From: Pseudomonas sp. St316
Lineage (GTDB): Bacteria; Pseudomonadota; Gammaproteobacteria; Pseudomonadales; Pseudomonadaceae
Assembly: GCF_018325905.1 (NCBI RefSeq)
Contig: NZ_AP021901.1
Location: 5,518,001 to 5,582,000 of the forward strand
Length of the DNA stretch: 64,000 nt
Direction of reading: 5' to 3'
Positions within the stretch are counted from its first letter, which is position 1. The number at the start of each line of letters is the position of its first letter. Shown piece after piece: positions 51,209 to 59,491 of this stretch. The translations under genes were made by a program, and so were the position numbers. The notes beneath the pieces are model-generated. The model was given only the letters and a program-made list of their open reading frames with translations, was not told the DNA's origin and did no database searches.

Positions 51209-52354
51209 ATGGTTACTCCAAAAGGTGCAATGCTGGAAGAATTAGTCCGAGCGTATTTTGAGAAACAGGGCTTCTTTACTATTCGATCCGTACCATTTAA
51301 ATATAATGGCACAGATGTCACAGACATAGATGTTTGGCTCTACAATCGGCAAGCCGCTAGCGTTAGAGTCCGCGCGGTAGTAGATGTTAAAAACAAACGC
51401 TCACCAAAAGCGTTCGAGCGAGTACTTTGGGTTAAAGGCCTTCAAACCATACTCCATTGTGATAGAGCAATTATCGCAACAACGGATGCCGGAGCAGACC
51501 TAAGTCGTTTTGCACAAGAACAAAACATCGCCGTTTTGTCTAAGAGCTTTCTAGAACGACTGGATAAAAATATCGAAGCCGAATCTAGGCTTTCGCTCGA
51601 AGAGTTTAATGCACTAATCCAAATCAACCCCGCCCACAAACAGGATGGTGACTGGTTAAAGGTTATATCAGACTCAAAATCAGCCATCGTAAGTCAGCCA
51701 GGCTTTGCGGCATTCAACAAAATCATGATTGCTTTTCGTTTCTTTGCCGAACGCGCAGAAGTTAGAGCACAACATCAAGAGCAAACGATAAGATGCGCCC
51801 TCTTAATCGCCTCACTAGCAAGCATTGCACTTGATGGCGCGCTGGAGAAACTAACTTTTGAAGATCGCCATCGTCGATACGAGGGTATAAAAGATGGTGT
51901 AACCTACGGAAACACGAACGGAAAATTCAAACAAAGCATCGATGTAGCATTGAATGTAATATCTGAAAGCATTAGCAACGGCAAGACCATCGCCGCACAA
52001 GCCAAAGAGAAAATTGACGAAAAACTTTCTCAAATACGAGCAAGCGTTATAGCTGAACATTTTGCTCGGGAGCATAACTCTCAAGCATTATTTTCAGTTG
52101 CGAAAGAATTTGATGTTGCTGCTCATTCTTTGAACCCTGACGCGATGTGGAACATGTCCATAGAGGCACGATCTGTGCTAGGCATATTTGCAGACTTTTC
52201 GCAGGTAAAACGTTCGGTCCTGCCGGTTGCCCAGCAAAACAATCTGACGCCTAGATCAGCCACATTAGATACGACGCTAATTAATGATGAGGAACCGCAT
52301 CCTGCTGGCACTGAAAACAATTCAAGCCCTCAAAGAAAACTATTTAAATCCTAG
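51209..52354 (+). CDS. Putative PD-(D/E)xK nuclease-like protein
   Basis: 381 residues. The first 70 residues look like a restriction-endonuclease core: helix with E10/E11 (AMLEELVRAYFEKQG), then D41 in VTDIDVWLY and D59-V-K61 in RAVVDVKNK, the D...(D/E)xK pattern of Mrr-like and Holliday-junction-type nucleases. A further helix with Lys-rich RSPKAFERVLWVKGLQ follows. The remaining about 250 residues are helical, with no recognised family. Start ATG 51209 lies one base after the upstream gene. Catalytic activity is inferred from the motif only. Confidence 0.75.
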   Translation: MVTPKGAMLEELVRAYFEKQGFFTIRSVPFKYNGTDVTDIDVWLYNRQAASVRVRAVVDVKNKRSPKAFERVLWVKGLQTILHCDRAIIATTDAGADLSRFAQEQNIAVLSKSFLERLDKNIEAESRLSLEEFNALIQINPAHKQDGDWLKVISDSKSAIVSQPGFAAFNKIMIAFRFFAERAEVRAQHQEQTIRCALLIASLASIALDGALEKLTFEDRHRRYEGIKDGVTYGNTNGKFKQSIDVALNVISESISNGKTIAAQAKEKIDEKLSQIRASVIAEHFAREHNSQALFSVAKEFDVAAHSLNPDAMWNMSIEARSVLGIFADFSQVKRSVLPVAQQNNLTPRSATLDTTLINDEEPHPAGTENNSSPQRKLFKS

Positions 52355-52361
52355 CAAAATC

Positions 52362-52393
52362 GTATAGGTGTTACCGTTGTGCAACACCTATAC
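52362..52393. terminator. Bidirectional hairpin between convergent operons
   Basis: GTATAGGTGTT and AACACCTATAC form a perfect 11-bp stem with a ten-base loop, flanked by A- and T-containing sequence on both sides. It sits eight bases past one operon and 48 before the end of the other. Confidence 0.65.
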
Positions 52394-52440
52394 AATCAAA
52401 CTAAAATATTGAACCAAGTAATTGTGACGCCTCATTAGGC

Positions 52441-53532
52441 TTACGGAGAACGCCTATACATCTGGGCAATAAAGCTAACCAACAAAGGCTCAGCCTTTTC
52501 CGAAACTAGCCTTGAATCATTTACCGTCAAAATATGCTCACCAATAGAAGCATGGGCAATAGCGCAGCGAAATCGATAAATAATATAAGCTGTTGATTTC
52601 TGCAAATGGTCTAACGTCCAACCAAATCTGGCTTTTTCAATACTGGCTTTATTGAAGGAATGTTTAGAATGAGCGATAAACTCATTTCGTTTCTGTATAT
52701 TATCGTTAAACGCCCAAGGAAACCCATCTTTCTCGTAAGCATAAAGAAGTTCATCTATCACCGCATCGTGGGATGACGTGCGAAAAAAAACCTCCAGACT
52801 ACATGCTAACGAGGATTCGTCGGTCCAGTATTTCTTTATCAATCGCAATAACCGTTGATACTCGCTATTATTATACGTAGCTAAAAGTTTACCGACCCCT
52901 TTTAAATCGGCCCCAAGGGTTTTTATATCCTCGACCAAATCGTAGTCAAAGCTAAGCTCCAGCAAATGAAATAGCGCCAAATAATGGCCAAGCGGCGTCG
53001 AATCATATATTGCTCGCAATGTCGCAGTGCGGTGATCCGAAGTGGGAAGTTGAAGATTAGCAATCGCACGTATAGAGCTGACCCCCGTTATCTGCCCATT
53101 GAGCTCAAGTGGAGTATCATGGGAAAAACCGCCCCATATCGCACTTGAGCTCTTGTACTCTTCAATATAAATCTCATAGAACACAACCTCCAAAACAACA
53201 TAATCATATTTAAATAAATAGTCAAATACCTGCAATTCTTCTAGATCTTCGGACCTAGTATCCCGCAGATAGGCTGCAGCCAACAAAGCCGAAGCTTCTC
53301 CGTAGGTGAAAGCCTCGCCTTTACACGACAAAAGATAACACTTGGCTATTGCATGTGAGTCGAGATCCATTTTGAAAGTTTCATTTCTCTGATAACGGGT
53401 CGAAAGATGGAGGATAGGTATGGCTATATAGCCATCTACTGCGCACTCCCCTTGAAATTCCGAGACCGCGAGACTAGCATCAATCTTCAAATCTTCAAAA
53501 GGAACCTGCCGAACTAAATCCGTGTAGTTCAT
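52441..53532 (-). CDS. Putative HEPN-like protein
   Basis: 363 residues, no family recognised overall. Near the C-terminus is R322-C-A-I-A-H327 (YRFRCAIAHASIG), the Rx4H motif that marks catalytically competent HEPN RNase domains, within a helical context as expected. The N-terminal and central parts are helical with acidic and aromatic patches. The ATG at 53532 shares one base with the stop of the upstream DGQHR-like gene, so they are translationally coupled. Sequence is AT-rich. HEPN proteins often act as RNA-cleaving effectors of defence or toxin systems; that role here is inferred. Confidence 0.75.
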   Translation of the reverse strand: MNYTDLVRQVPFEDLKIDASLAVSEFQGECAVDGYIAIPILHLSTRYQRNETFKMDLDSHAIAKCYLLSCKGEAFTYGEASALLAAAYLRDTRSEDLEELQVFDYLFKYDYVVLEVVFYEIYIEEYKSSSAIWGGFSHDTPLELNGQITGVSSIRAIANLQLPTSDHRTATLRAIYDSTPLGHYLALFHLLELSFDYDLVEDIKTLGADLKGVGKLLATYNNSEYQRLLRLIKKYWTDESSLACSLEVFFRTSSHDAVIDELLYAYEKDGFPWAFNDNIQKRNEFIAHSKHSFNKASIEKARFGWTLDHLQKSTAYIIYRFRCAIAHASIGEHILTVNDSRLVSEKAEPLLVSFIAQMYRRSP

Positions 53533-54062
53533 TACTCCGCCTCACGTTCCCATATATCACGCAAAGGAGTTTGCCCTTCGTCTCTAAAAAACTCTTTAAA
53601 TGATACGAATATTAGTTTTCGGGTTGCATATCCTATATTCGTTTTGCGGCTCGGAAACCCCGAAATAATCTCCTGAAAGAGATTCAACCCTAACGACTCT
53701 TCTGACTGTTCTGTCGCTATATCTGATGTAACTTTTTTAAGAGCAGTTTTTATGCGCTCCTGCCTATCGGGCGTAGAACCGAAATCTGCGGCCGCTGCAA
53801 AAAAACCATTAATAGTATTTTCATTTCCAAGCCAGTTGGTAGCTGAAAGCCCGCCATTCGCTGGCTGTGTATCCTCTACAGCATCGTCAAGATCGCAGTA
53901 AAATCTAAAAAAGTTGACGAAGTCACCAAACTGAATACCAAACTGTTCTACATCCTGTTGAAGAACGGCTTGTTCACTTAGTCGTTGCGCTACCACGTTT
54001 TGCTTGTCTACTTCTGGGGACTTTAAAAGATAGGCATGATAGCCGCTTGAAATTTTATCCAA
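53532..54062 (-). CDS. DGQHR-like protein, C-terminal part (frameshifted)
   Basis: 176 residues beginning at a TTG inside the end of the upstream frame. It has no own ribosome site and reads on naturally from it: one missing base joins the two into a protein of about 374 residues. Content is helical (AQRLSEQAVLQQDVEQFGIQ, FGDFVNFFRFY), typical of the C-terminal half of DGQHR/DndB-like proteins. See the N-terminal entry for the break point. It overlaps the start of the HEPN-like gene by one base. Confidence 0.7.
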   Translation of the reverse strand: MDKISSGYHAYLLKSPEVDKQNVVAQRLSEQAVLQQDVEQFGIQFGDFVNFFRFYCDLDDAVEDTQPANGGLSATNWLGNENTINGFFAAAADFGSTPDRQERIKTALKKVTSDIATEQSEESLGLNLFQEIISGFPSRKTNIGYATRKLIFVSFKEFFRDEGQTPLRDIWEREAE

Positions 54063-54655
54063 AGAATATCTACGCGATCTCGTTCGCCGCCCCCTTCAAC
54101 CTCTGGCACCAATTCCAGCCCTTCGATCTCTTTCATCAAAGTAGCTCGTAAGCTTAGTGACAGAATTTCAATTTGATGCCGCATTGACATCGGCTTTTGA
54201 CCCGCATTCAAGACAATTATTCGATAAATAAGATGATCAAGATCCGGCTCGGCTCTTATCTCAAGATGAACGAGTTGCTCTGGTGGAAAGGTATGTCCGC
54301 TCTCAAGTATTTCTTTCAAAATAAATGTTCGCTGCAACCCATCTAGAATATTTAAAGGAGCCGACTCCAATAACAAATCCTTCAGTTTTCCATGATCTCC
54401 TGACTCCACAGCCTGCTTTGCTCGCACTGAGATCTCTATGGGTAGAGCAAGAGTAATCGTGGGCAGAAGTGTTCCATTTATAATATCTGCCTTCAATCTT
54501 GTGTATGCAGTAAATTTTTCCCGCCGCCTTTGAATGGAAAACGAAGCAAATTCATCTCCAACAAGCGAAATATAATTCGGTATATCGCATTGAGCATAAA
54601 TTACAGGTGTTGATGTTCGTAAATCTTGCGCCGTGCCTAGTACACTGAGTTCCAT
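54023..54655 (-). CDS. DGQHR-like (DndB/ParB-Srx superfamily) protein, N-terminal part
   Basis: 210 residues, ending shortly after a G-rich stretch. It contains D105-G-L-Q-R109 in PLNILDGLQRTFIL, the DGxQR variant of the DGQHR motif known from DndB, DpdB and relatives, and the preceding ADIINGTLLPTITLAL strand pair common to this fold. Family proteins are about 350-400 residues, so 210 is truncated. The continuing frame (53532-54062) is shifted by one base; adding one base in the five-C run at 54090-54094 (plus strand) would join them. First gene of the minus-strand operon. Confidence 0.72.
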   Translation of the reverse strand: MELSVLGTAQDLRTSTPVIYAQCDIPNYISLVGDEFASFSIQRRREKFTAYTRLKADIINGTLLPTITLALPIEISVRAKQAVESGDHGKLKDLLLESAPLNILDGLQRTFILKEILESGHTFPPEQLVHLEIRAEPDLDHLIYRIIVLNAGQKPMSMRHQIEILSLSLRATLMKEIEGLELVPEVEGGGERDRVDILWIKFQAAIMPIF

Positions 54656-54811
54656 ATCTGCGTCCGCCTGAGGTAAATATTTTCTACGATAGAACTCACT
54701 TTACCTTTACTTTCCTTACCTTGGGAAGCCGGCAGCGTTTTAAAAAGGTATTCCACTCTGTCAGCTACCCATACCCGGAGGGTTCTTGGTGCAAGCGGCG
54801 AGAGTATCCGC

Positions 54812-55051
54812 TTACCGACGGAGCTCCAGGATCACGCCCCACTCAAGAAGGCCTAAGCTCGCCAGTTTTTTTACCAGCCTAACCTCAACCCATTCGCAGC
54901 GATGTAACGGGGCTGCAGATAGGCGCTCTGGATCGCTACAAGCGTCGCAGGCGCATAACGGTAGATCTGCATGGACGTGCTTCTTTCGGAAGCCGGCCAG
55001 GATGATATTCAGCTTATTGGCGCTAGAGAGGGGCTGTAGCAGCGTGCGCAT
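54812..55051 (-). CDS. Hypothetical protein, 79 residues
   Basis: Plausible but uncertain small gene. A CACDAC cluster with another Cys in HRCEWVEV could bind zinc; the C-terminus is hydrophobic (LASLGLLEWGVILELRR). No clear ribosome site. An overlapping plus-strand frame (54786-55145) is judged a shadow because its codons look random. It could be a remnant of a longer gene. Confidence 0.4.
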   Translation of the reverse strand: MRTLLQPLSSANKLNIILAGFRKKHVHADLPLCACDACSDPERLSAAPLHRCEWVEVRLVKKLASLGLLEWGVILELRR

Positions 55052-55556
55052 CGCGTTGTATTGCTGCTTAGGCTATCAAGCCCCAGTAGTTGAGTGCCTC
55101 GCATCCGATTCATCGAGTCTCATGATCGCATTGTTGCTTCATTGAGTCAGGATGCAGAATTCATTCGTGCGCCTGTGAGAATTACCTCTAACGGTGTACC
55201 CCCGCTGTATCCTTAACTCTCTTGCAGAAAAACTCAATAAAGCCGGAATAAATCAATCCAGTTCAAATGGCTTCGGCCTGTCAAAACTGCCTATACACCA
55301 ATGAGGGCGGCCCACAGCGCAAAGCGGCGCTAATGAATTTGGATCAACCAAGGCCAGATTCTCGAATGGATTGCACGAGGTCGCATAGATTCTCGATACA
55401 AGGCCAGCACCCACGATCACGTATCCCTATATGTATCCCGATATAGAAAACCGCTCAGTAAGCCTTGAATTTACTGAAATATTATAGTCTCCCTTGAAAG
55501 GAGGTCTTGCTAGGTAAGACCTCCTTTCTACTCAGGCAGCGTGTAGCTCTGCTACC
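55052..55556. other. About 500 bases without a supported gene
   Basis: No open frame with plausible coding character. The stretch contains short repeats of GTATCC and GATATAG near 55430, and a strong hairpin at 55496-55528. It may be decayed mobile DNA at the edge of the AT-rich module; no integrase or transposase is readable. Confidence 0.5.
55496..55528 (-). terminator. Strong hairpin downstream of the DUF6124-like gene
   Basis: GAAAGGAGGTCTT and AAGACCTCCTTTC form a perfect 13-bp stem with a seven-base loop, about 30 bases past the minus-strand gene ending at 55557. It could also end plus-strand transcription. Only weak T-richness follows. Confidence 0.65.
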
Positions 55557-55916
55557 CTACCTCACCTCAACAATATCCAAAGCCCGATTCGCCAACAGCT
55601 CACTCACCTCAATCACCTGCAAAATCCCCAACGCCACGTGCCGCCGCGACCCATCCAAATCAAACGCCAAATCACTGATCATCGCGTTCGCCGAAGCCAG
55701 ATTCTCACTGAGGTTCGCAAGCAAACATTCAGAATCCACCCCCGGATCAATCCGTAAAATAGAATCGGACTTATCAGACGTTTCCCCCTTAGGCTTGGGT
55801 TTCAAATAGTAATCCAGGGCACGAGTGGCCGCTTCGTCGAGTTTTTTATTGCGAGCCGATTGGGCACGAGACGTGGGTTCATCTGTAACTGGAGGATTCG
55901 GTGTAATTTTGACCAT
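55557..55916 (-). CDS. DUF6124 (formerly DUF3077)-type small protein
   Basis: 119 residues. It begins MVKITPNPP, the usual opening of a Pseudomonas-restricted family that occurs in many copies per genome. Conserved helices are visible: KLDEAATRALDYYL, LLANLSENLASANAMISDLA and HVALGILQVIEVSELLANRALD. Function is unknown; members often have long structured leaders and lie near bacteriocin or accessory genes, as here. Confidence 0.7.
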   Translation of the reverse strand: MVKITPNPPVTDEPTSRAQSARNKKLDEAATRALDYYLKPKPKGETSDKSDSILRIDPGVDSECLLANLSENLASANAMISDLAFDLDGSRRHVALGILQVIEVSELLANRALDIVEVR

Positions 55917-55966
55917 GGTCCTAGCTCTCTTTGGTTGAGGCTACGACCCGCTCGCGACTAAACGAT

Positions 55967-56047
55967 TGGGAGGCAGCTGTACGCAGGTTAGTCGACCGAC
56001 GAGCTAAGAAATCGGCGCGCCCGGAGGCGCCCTGCGCACAGCCACCA
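55967..56047 (-). ncRNA. Candidate C4-like structured RNA
   Basis: Read on the minus strand: GGTGGCTGTGCGCAGG, a hairpin GGCGCCTCCGGGCGCGCC, a second hairpin around CTTAGCTCGTCGGTC, and ACAGCTGCCTCC that pairs back with the first element. This closed three-stem arrangement resembles the C4 antisense RNA family of phage P1/P7 and many proteobacteria. It lies 50-130 bases upstream of the DUF6124-like gene, so it may be part of its leader. Assignment is from memory of the family pattern. Confidence 0.5.
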
Positions 56048-56408
56048 TCAAGTGCAGGGATGGGGATACCTGACTGATGGACGCTTGAGCGACTTAGCAA
56101 CGACGGGCGACTAAACCCGATCACTGATGAGCAGTGACAGGACTCAAACTACCGACGCAACCCAAGGCGAACAAGCCGGCGGATTCTGGCGTAGTTGTAG
56201 GCAAAGGCGCAAGGCGACGTCGGCTCGCGAGTTGCGGTTGCCCAATGACTGACAGCCCCATCTGATACTTCAAATTGTTCCGGTCCCTCATAGCCAGCCC
56301 TACCTGTATTGAGGAAACAGGAACAACCACTTCAAGAAACCTCCTACATCGCGCCCCTCTCTCCCCGCGTTAGCGTCTGTCCTGCCTTTACCGGACGAGA
56401 CTCACTAC
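56048..56408. other. Divergent regulatory gap upstream of the bacteriocin
   Basis: No gene seen. The stretch contains further GC-rich sequence that continues the leader of the minus-strand gene (for example CGGGTTTAGTCGCCCG on the minus strand) and the upstream region of the bacteriocin. No P-box like those of pyocin genes could be identified with confidence. Confidence 0.45.
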
Positions 56409-57638
56409 GTGGCGACACGCAAAAAAGACATCCCTCAGGTTCGAAACCCACCCGGCGGCGACGGGCATCACGTCACCTATCGGGACATGACCGCCAGCGA
56501 ACTGGCCGAGCGCGAAGCCCGGCAGTTGGCTTACGAAGCCATGCTTGCCCGGCAGGCAGCCTATGAGCGAGAGCGCTGGGCCACGGTGGATAACAAGCCG
56601 CTGTCCACCGTAACCGGAAGCGTTTTCGCCAAGAGCTGCAAGCTCCCCAACGGCATCATCGATTACAGCAACCCCAACGGCTACGTCCCGGCAGACCTGG
56701 TCAAACAGTACGGCGATCTCATGTGGCTCGGCGGCCGGAGCGCCGATCCATCCGGCACCATTCCCCTCAAGCGGATCGGTGCGGGTACGGTTCCCGTTAC
56801 CTTGGGCAGGCTCGCGCTGGGTGGTTCGGCGACTTCCTCGGCTGCAGTCGCTGGCGGCACCGTCGGCGCGGCCCTGCTGACAGGCATCGTTGCCCTGCTC
56901 TGGCCTTCCAACCTGGGCGACAGCGCGCTCTATAGCGAAGACCAGCTACGCGACCTCAAGCAGGCCCGCAGCCGCATGCGCCTGAGCGTCGAGCAGCAGG
57001 CCGACGGCAGCCTCAAGGGCTACGGCTTTTACACCGGCCAGCATCGCGACTGGGAAATGGTGGACGTTGTCCAGTTCACACCGCGAGCCGATCAGTTCAT
57101 CGCTGACCTGGGTGATGGCATTGAACTGATCTGGACGCCGGCTACCAATCCGGCTGACACCCTCGGCATTCCTGCCTTGGAAGCGGCGCCCCAGGCGCCG
57201 CCTATTTGGATCTATCCGCCGACGCCGATGGCTGACAGCATCATCGTCAATCCGATCTATCCGCCGGAGTACAAGGATTTCATTCTGGTGTTTCCGGCGG
57301 AGTCGGGGGTTCGGCCGGTTTATGTGGTTTTAAGCGTTCGTCGAAAGGGTTTGGCCGAGACCGGCCACGACTATCATCCAGCCCCGAAAACCCATGAAAT
57401 TATTGGCTTCCCTGGATTGAAGAGAGGCAAGAAAAAAACACCTGTACAAGGAGGTGGCGGCCTGCGGGATCGCTGGTTTGATGCGAAGGGCAGAACCATT
57501 TATGAATGGGATTCTTCACATGGTGAATTGGAAGCCTATCGTGCGAGTGATGGAAGTCACCTAGGAGCCTTCGATCATATTACTGGCGAGCAGACAGACG
57601 GCCCCAAAAAAAACCGTAATATCAAAAAATATTTGTGA
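56409..57638 (+). CDS. E3-type 16S rRNase bacteriocin with S-type pyocin domain
   Basis: 409 residues from GTG 56409. The C-terminal about 60 residues are a colicin E3-like ribonuclease that cuts 16S rRNA. D368, H371, E375 and R403 have exactly the spacing of colicin E3 D510/H513/E517/R545, within YEWDSSHGELEAYR. Before it lies an S-type pyocin domain (about 175-330; EDQLRDLKQARSRMRLSVEQ, WIYPPTPMADSIIV) and a hydrophobic Gly/Ala patch (about 135-160). The receptor-binding N-terminus of classical pyocins is missing: only about 110 residues precede. The immunity gene follows at once. Delivery route is unknown. Confidence 0.9.
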   Translation: MATRKKDIPQVRNPPGGDGHHVTYRDMTASELAEREARQLAYEAMLARQAAYERERWATVDNKPLSTVTGSVFAKSCKLPNGIIDYSNPNGYVPADLVKQYGDLMWLGGRSADPSGTIPLKRIGAGTVPVTLGRLALGGSATSSAAVAGGTVGAALLTGIVALLWPSNLGDSALYSEDQLRDLKQARSRMRLSVEQQADGSLKGYGFYTGQHRDWEMVDVVQFTPRADQFIADLGDGIELIWTPATNPADTLGIPALEAAPQAPPIWIYPPTPMADSIIVNPIYPPEYKDFILVFPAESGVRPVYVVLSVRRKGLAETGHDYHPAPKTHEIIGFPGLKRGKKKTPVQGGGGLRDRWFDAKGRTIYEWDSSHGELEAYRASDGSHLGAFDHITGEQTDGPKKNRNIKKYL

Positions 57639-57645
57639 GGATCAA

Positions 57646-57900
57646 ATGGGACTCAAACTCAGACTTGAATGGTATGGCAAGCAAACCGAAACCTACGAAG
57701 GGGAAGAGTATTCGGAAGACTTGGGTGATGACGGCTCTGTCATTGAAGCCCTAGGGATTCCAGTCGAAAACAGCATAAACAACGGGGGGGTTGATGTTCC
57801 CCAAGAATGGGTAAAAATTCTCCAACCTCACTTTCGACACTCAATTGATTGGAGTAGCTACGACTACCAGATTGCTTTCGACTATCGAGATACCTGGTAG
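57646..57900 (+). CDS. Colicin E3-type immunity protein
   Basis: 84 residues, seven bases after the bacteriocin. It closely resembles Im3/cloacin immunity: MGLKLRLEWYGK, GEEYSEDLGDDGSVIEALG and the C-terminal FDYRDTW. It is acidic, as expected for binding the basic rRNase. It protects the producer by blocking the toxin's ribosome-binding surface. It confirms the nuclease type of the toxin. Confidence 0.93.
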   Translation: MGLKLRLEWYGKQTETYEGEEYSEDLGDDGSVIEALGIPVENSINNGGVDVPQEWVKILQPHFRHSIDWSSYDYQIAFDYRDTW

Positions 57901-57978
57901 CCACTGAAGCTGTAGCCAATAAAAAGAGAAAAGCAGATTCACGCCAGCCATATAGAGGCGTGCGGCTCACCCGAGCAG

Positions 57979-58674
57979 CTATTGCTTCAGGTCTTCAATC
58001 AGCTTACCTACCGCCAAATCAGCCACCCGGGAAAACGCCGCACGCGCAGCTTCAGGATCGGTGGCGTACTGCTCCGGGGTGTAAGCGATGGTGTTGCTTT
58101 CATTGAATACCGAAATGGTATTGAAGTTGCGCCAAACCGAGGTGCCGCTGCGTTTCATGGAGGCGTTGACGCCAATGACGGGGTAAAGCACGGTGCTGTA
58201 GTTTTTCAGGCTAAGCCCCCACTGCGAGACCATGATTTCAACATCGGCGTCCGCCCTCTCACCCTGCGCCACGAGGGTGAACAACCCTTCTTGCTTGATG
58301 CGCCTCTCGAAGCTTTCACGCACCAGTTGGCCCACATCGATACCGTGAGCCTGCATGTTGTTCAGAATCAACTGGGAAATATCTGCCGTCGCGCCGTCGG
58401 CCACCTTGGTGCCCGCGACCGAACCGGCGCCTGCCAATGCGCTCGTGCCGACGCTCGATGCCCCGGCGGCCATGCCAGTCGCGGCGCCTGCTCCGGCCCC
58501 CAGGCCGGCACCCCACGCCTGGGTCATGCTCGTGTATTTGAAGTTTTCTACCGCAAAGTACACGGGAAGGATCTTGATCGTTTTGATCTGGTGGCGGTCT
58601 TCAACGCTCAAAGACTTGGTTACGCACCCGGAAAGCAGGGCCAGCGAAAGCAACGCGAAAATCAACTTTTTCAT
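57979..58674 (-). CDS. Lipoprotein with glycine/alanine-rich segment
   Basis: 231 residues. Signal peptide with lipobox LALLSGC. A Gly/Ala-rich hydrophobic stretch (about 55-85, GAGLGAGAGAATGMAAGASS) could insert in membrane. The C-terminal part (about 110-225) is mixed alpha/beta, with SQLILNNMQAHGIDVGQLV and AFSRVADLAVGKLIEDLKQ. No functional family recognised. Convergent with the immunity gene. Confidence 0.75.
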   Translation of the reverse strand: MKKLIFALLSLALLSGCVTKSLSVEDRHQIKTIKILPVYFAVENFKYTSMTQAWGAGLGAGAGAATGMAAGASSVGTSALAGAGSVAGTKVADGATADISQLILNNMQAHGIDVGQLVRESFERRIKQEGLFTLVAQGERADADVEIMVSQWGLSLKNYSTVLYPVIGVNASMKRSGTSVWRNFNTISVFNESNTIAYTPEQYATDPEAARAAFSRVADLAVGKLIEDLKQ

Positions 58675-58732
58675 AGGTGAGAAAACCGATACCTGATGAA
58701 TGAGGCTCGTGGCGCCATGACCAAAAACCGTT

Positions 58733-59218
58733 TCAATAGAAGCGGTCTTCTTCCTTCATGCGATAAATGCTTCCGAAGGTCATGAAGGAGATCCCGAGGA
58801 ATACCAATGTCAGCAACACCCCGCCAGCCATGACGAAGAAGCTGGCGCGATAAGTGTGTAGCTCGGTGGCGATACTGCTGATTTGGGGGAGCCAACGTGA
58901 GTACAGCAGGGGAACGTCACCCCCTACTTCGTACTGATCATGTTCGTTATAGCGCTGGTCCATGTATTCGTCTTCATGGACTTGTTGATCACCGTCGGTA
59001 TACCGGTAATGAATGATGATCCCGTTTTCATTCATCGGGATGCTTTCCAGTTGCGTCACGGTGCCTTTTACCTCGACAGCGCTCCATTGAACTGCCCCAT
59101 AAATGGTTCCGGAATGTTTTGCCAGGGAGGCTAGAAACAACAACACGCAGCAAGCTACGGTAAGCAGGACGATTCGGTTATACAGGTGGTCTTTTTCAGC
59201 TTCTCGTGGGTAAAACAT
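58733..59218 (-). CDS. DUF3592-like membrane protein
   Basis: 161 residues from ATG 59218 (MFYPREAEKD); the open frame extends upstream without support. Two membrane helices (about 15-35 and 124-148) enclose a beta-rich domain (about 45-115; VEVKGTVTQLESIPMNENG, IHYRYTDGDQQVHEDE, DVPLLYSRWLP), the layout of DUF3592. Role unknown. It lies upstream of the lipoprotein gene on the same strand. Confidence 0.75.
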   Translation of the reverse strand: MFYPREAEKDHLYNRIVLLTVACCVLLFLASLAKHSGTIYGAVQWSAVEVKGTVTQLESIPMNENGIIIHYRYTDGDQQVHEDEYMDQRYNEHDQYEVGGDVPLLYSRWLPQISSIATELHTYRASFFVMAGGVLLTLVFLGISFMTFGSIYRMKEEDRFY

Positions 59219-59491
59219 GCTCGATCCTTCGCGTGAAATCTTCCGCAAGCCTATCGGCGTTCGACCGGACAACTTGAATTTTCTCCAGCGCTTTCCCTCA
59301 TTTCTTGAGGTACCGCCAGGAGGGAAAGCAAGGATTTGTTTGGGTAGTCATTTCTTGTTCTAGGACTGGGCACCAGGCACATGTTCATCGGTAACAGGAA
59401 GATTCGGCGTAAGCGCAAGGCGATGTGGCCTGGTAAGGTTCGCTTGCCCGGTATTATCCGACAACCTGTTCTGACGCTGTTTTTATCCCCT

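Noticed and set aside
53532..54062. Independent 176-residue gene
   Set aside because: TTG start without a ribosome site inside the upstream frame; it is better explained as the frameshifted C-terminus of the DGQHR-like gene.
54023..54110. Programmed -1 frameshift in the DGQHR-like gene
   Set aside because: No X-XXY-YYZ heptamer fits the frame, and two other genes in the window show the same one-base homopolymer loss.
54786..55145. 119-residue plus-strand frame
   Set aside because: Random-looking composition; the minus-strand 79-residue frame in the same place has the better codon pattern.
48245..55556. Genomic island integrated at tRNA-Leu
   Set aside because: No second copy of the tRNA 3' end, no integrase, and apparently native small genes lie between the tRNA and the AT-rich module.
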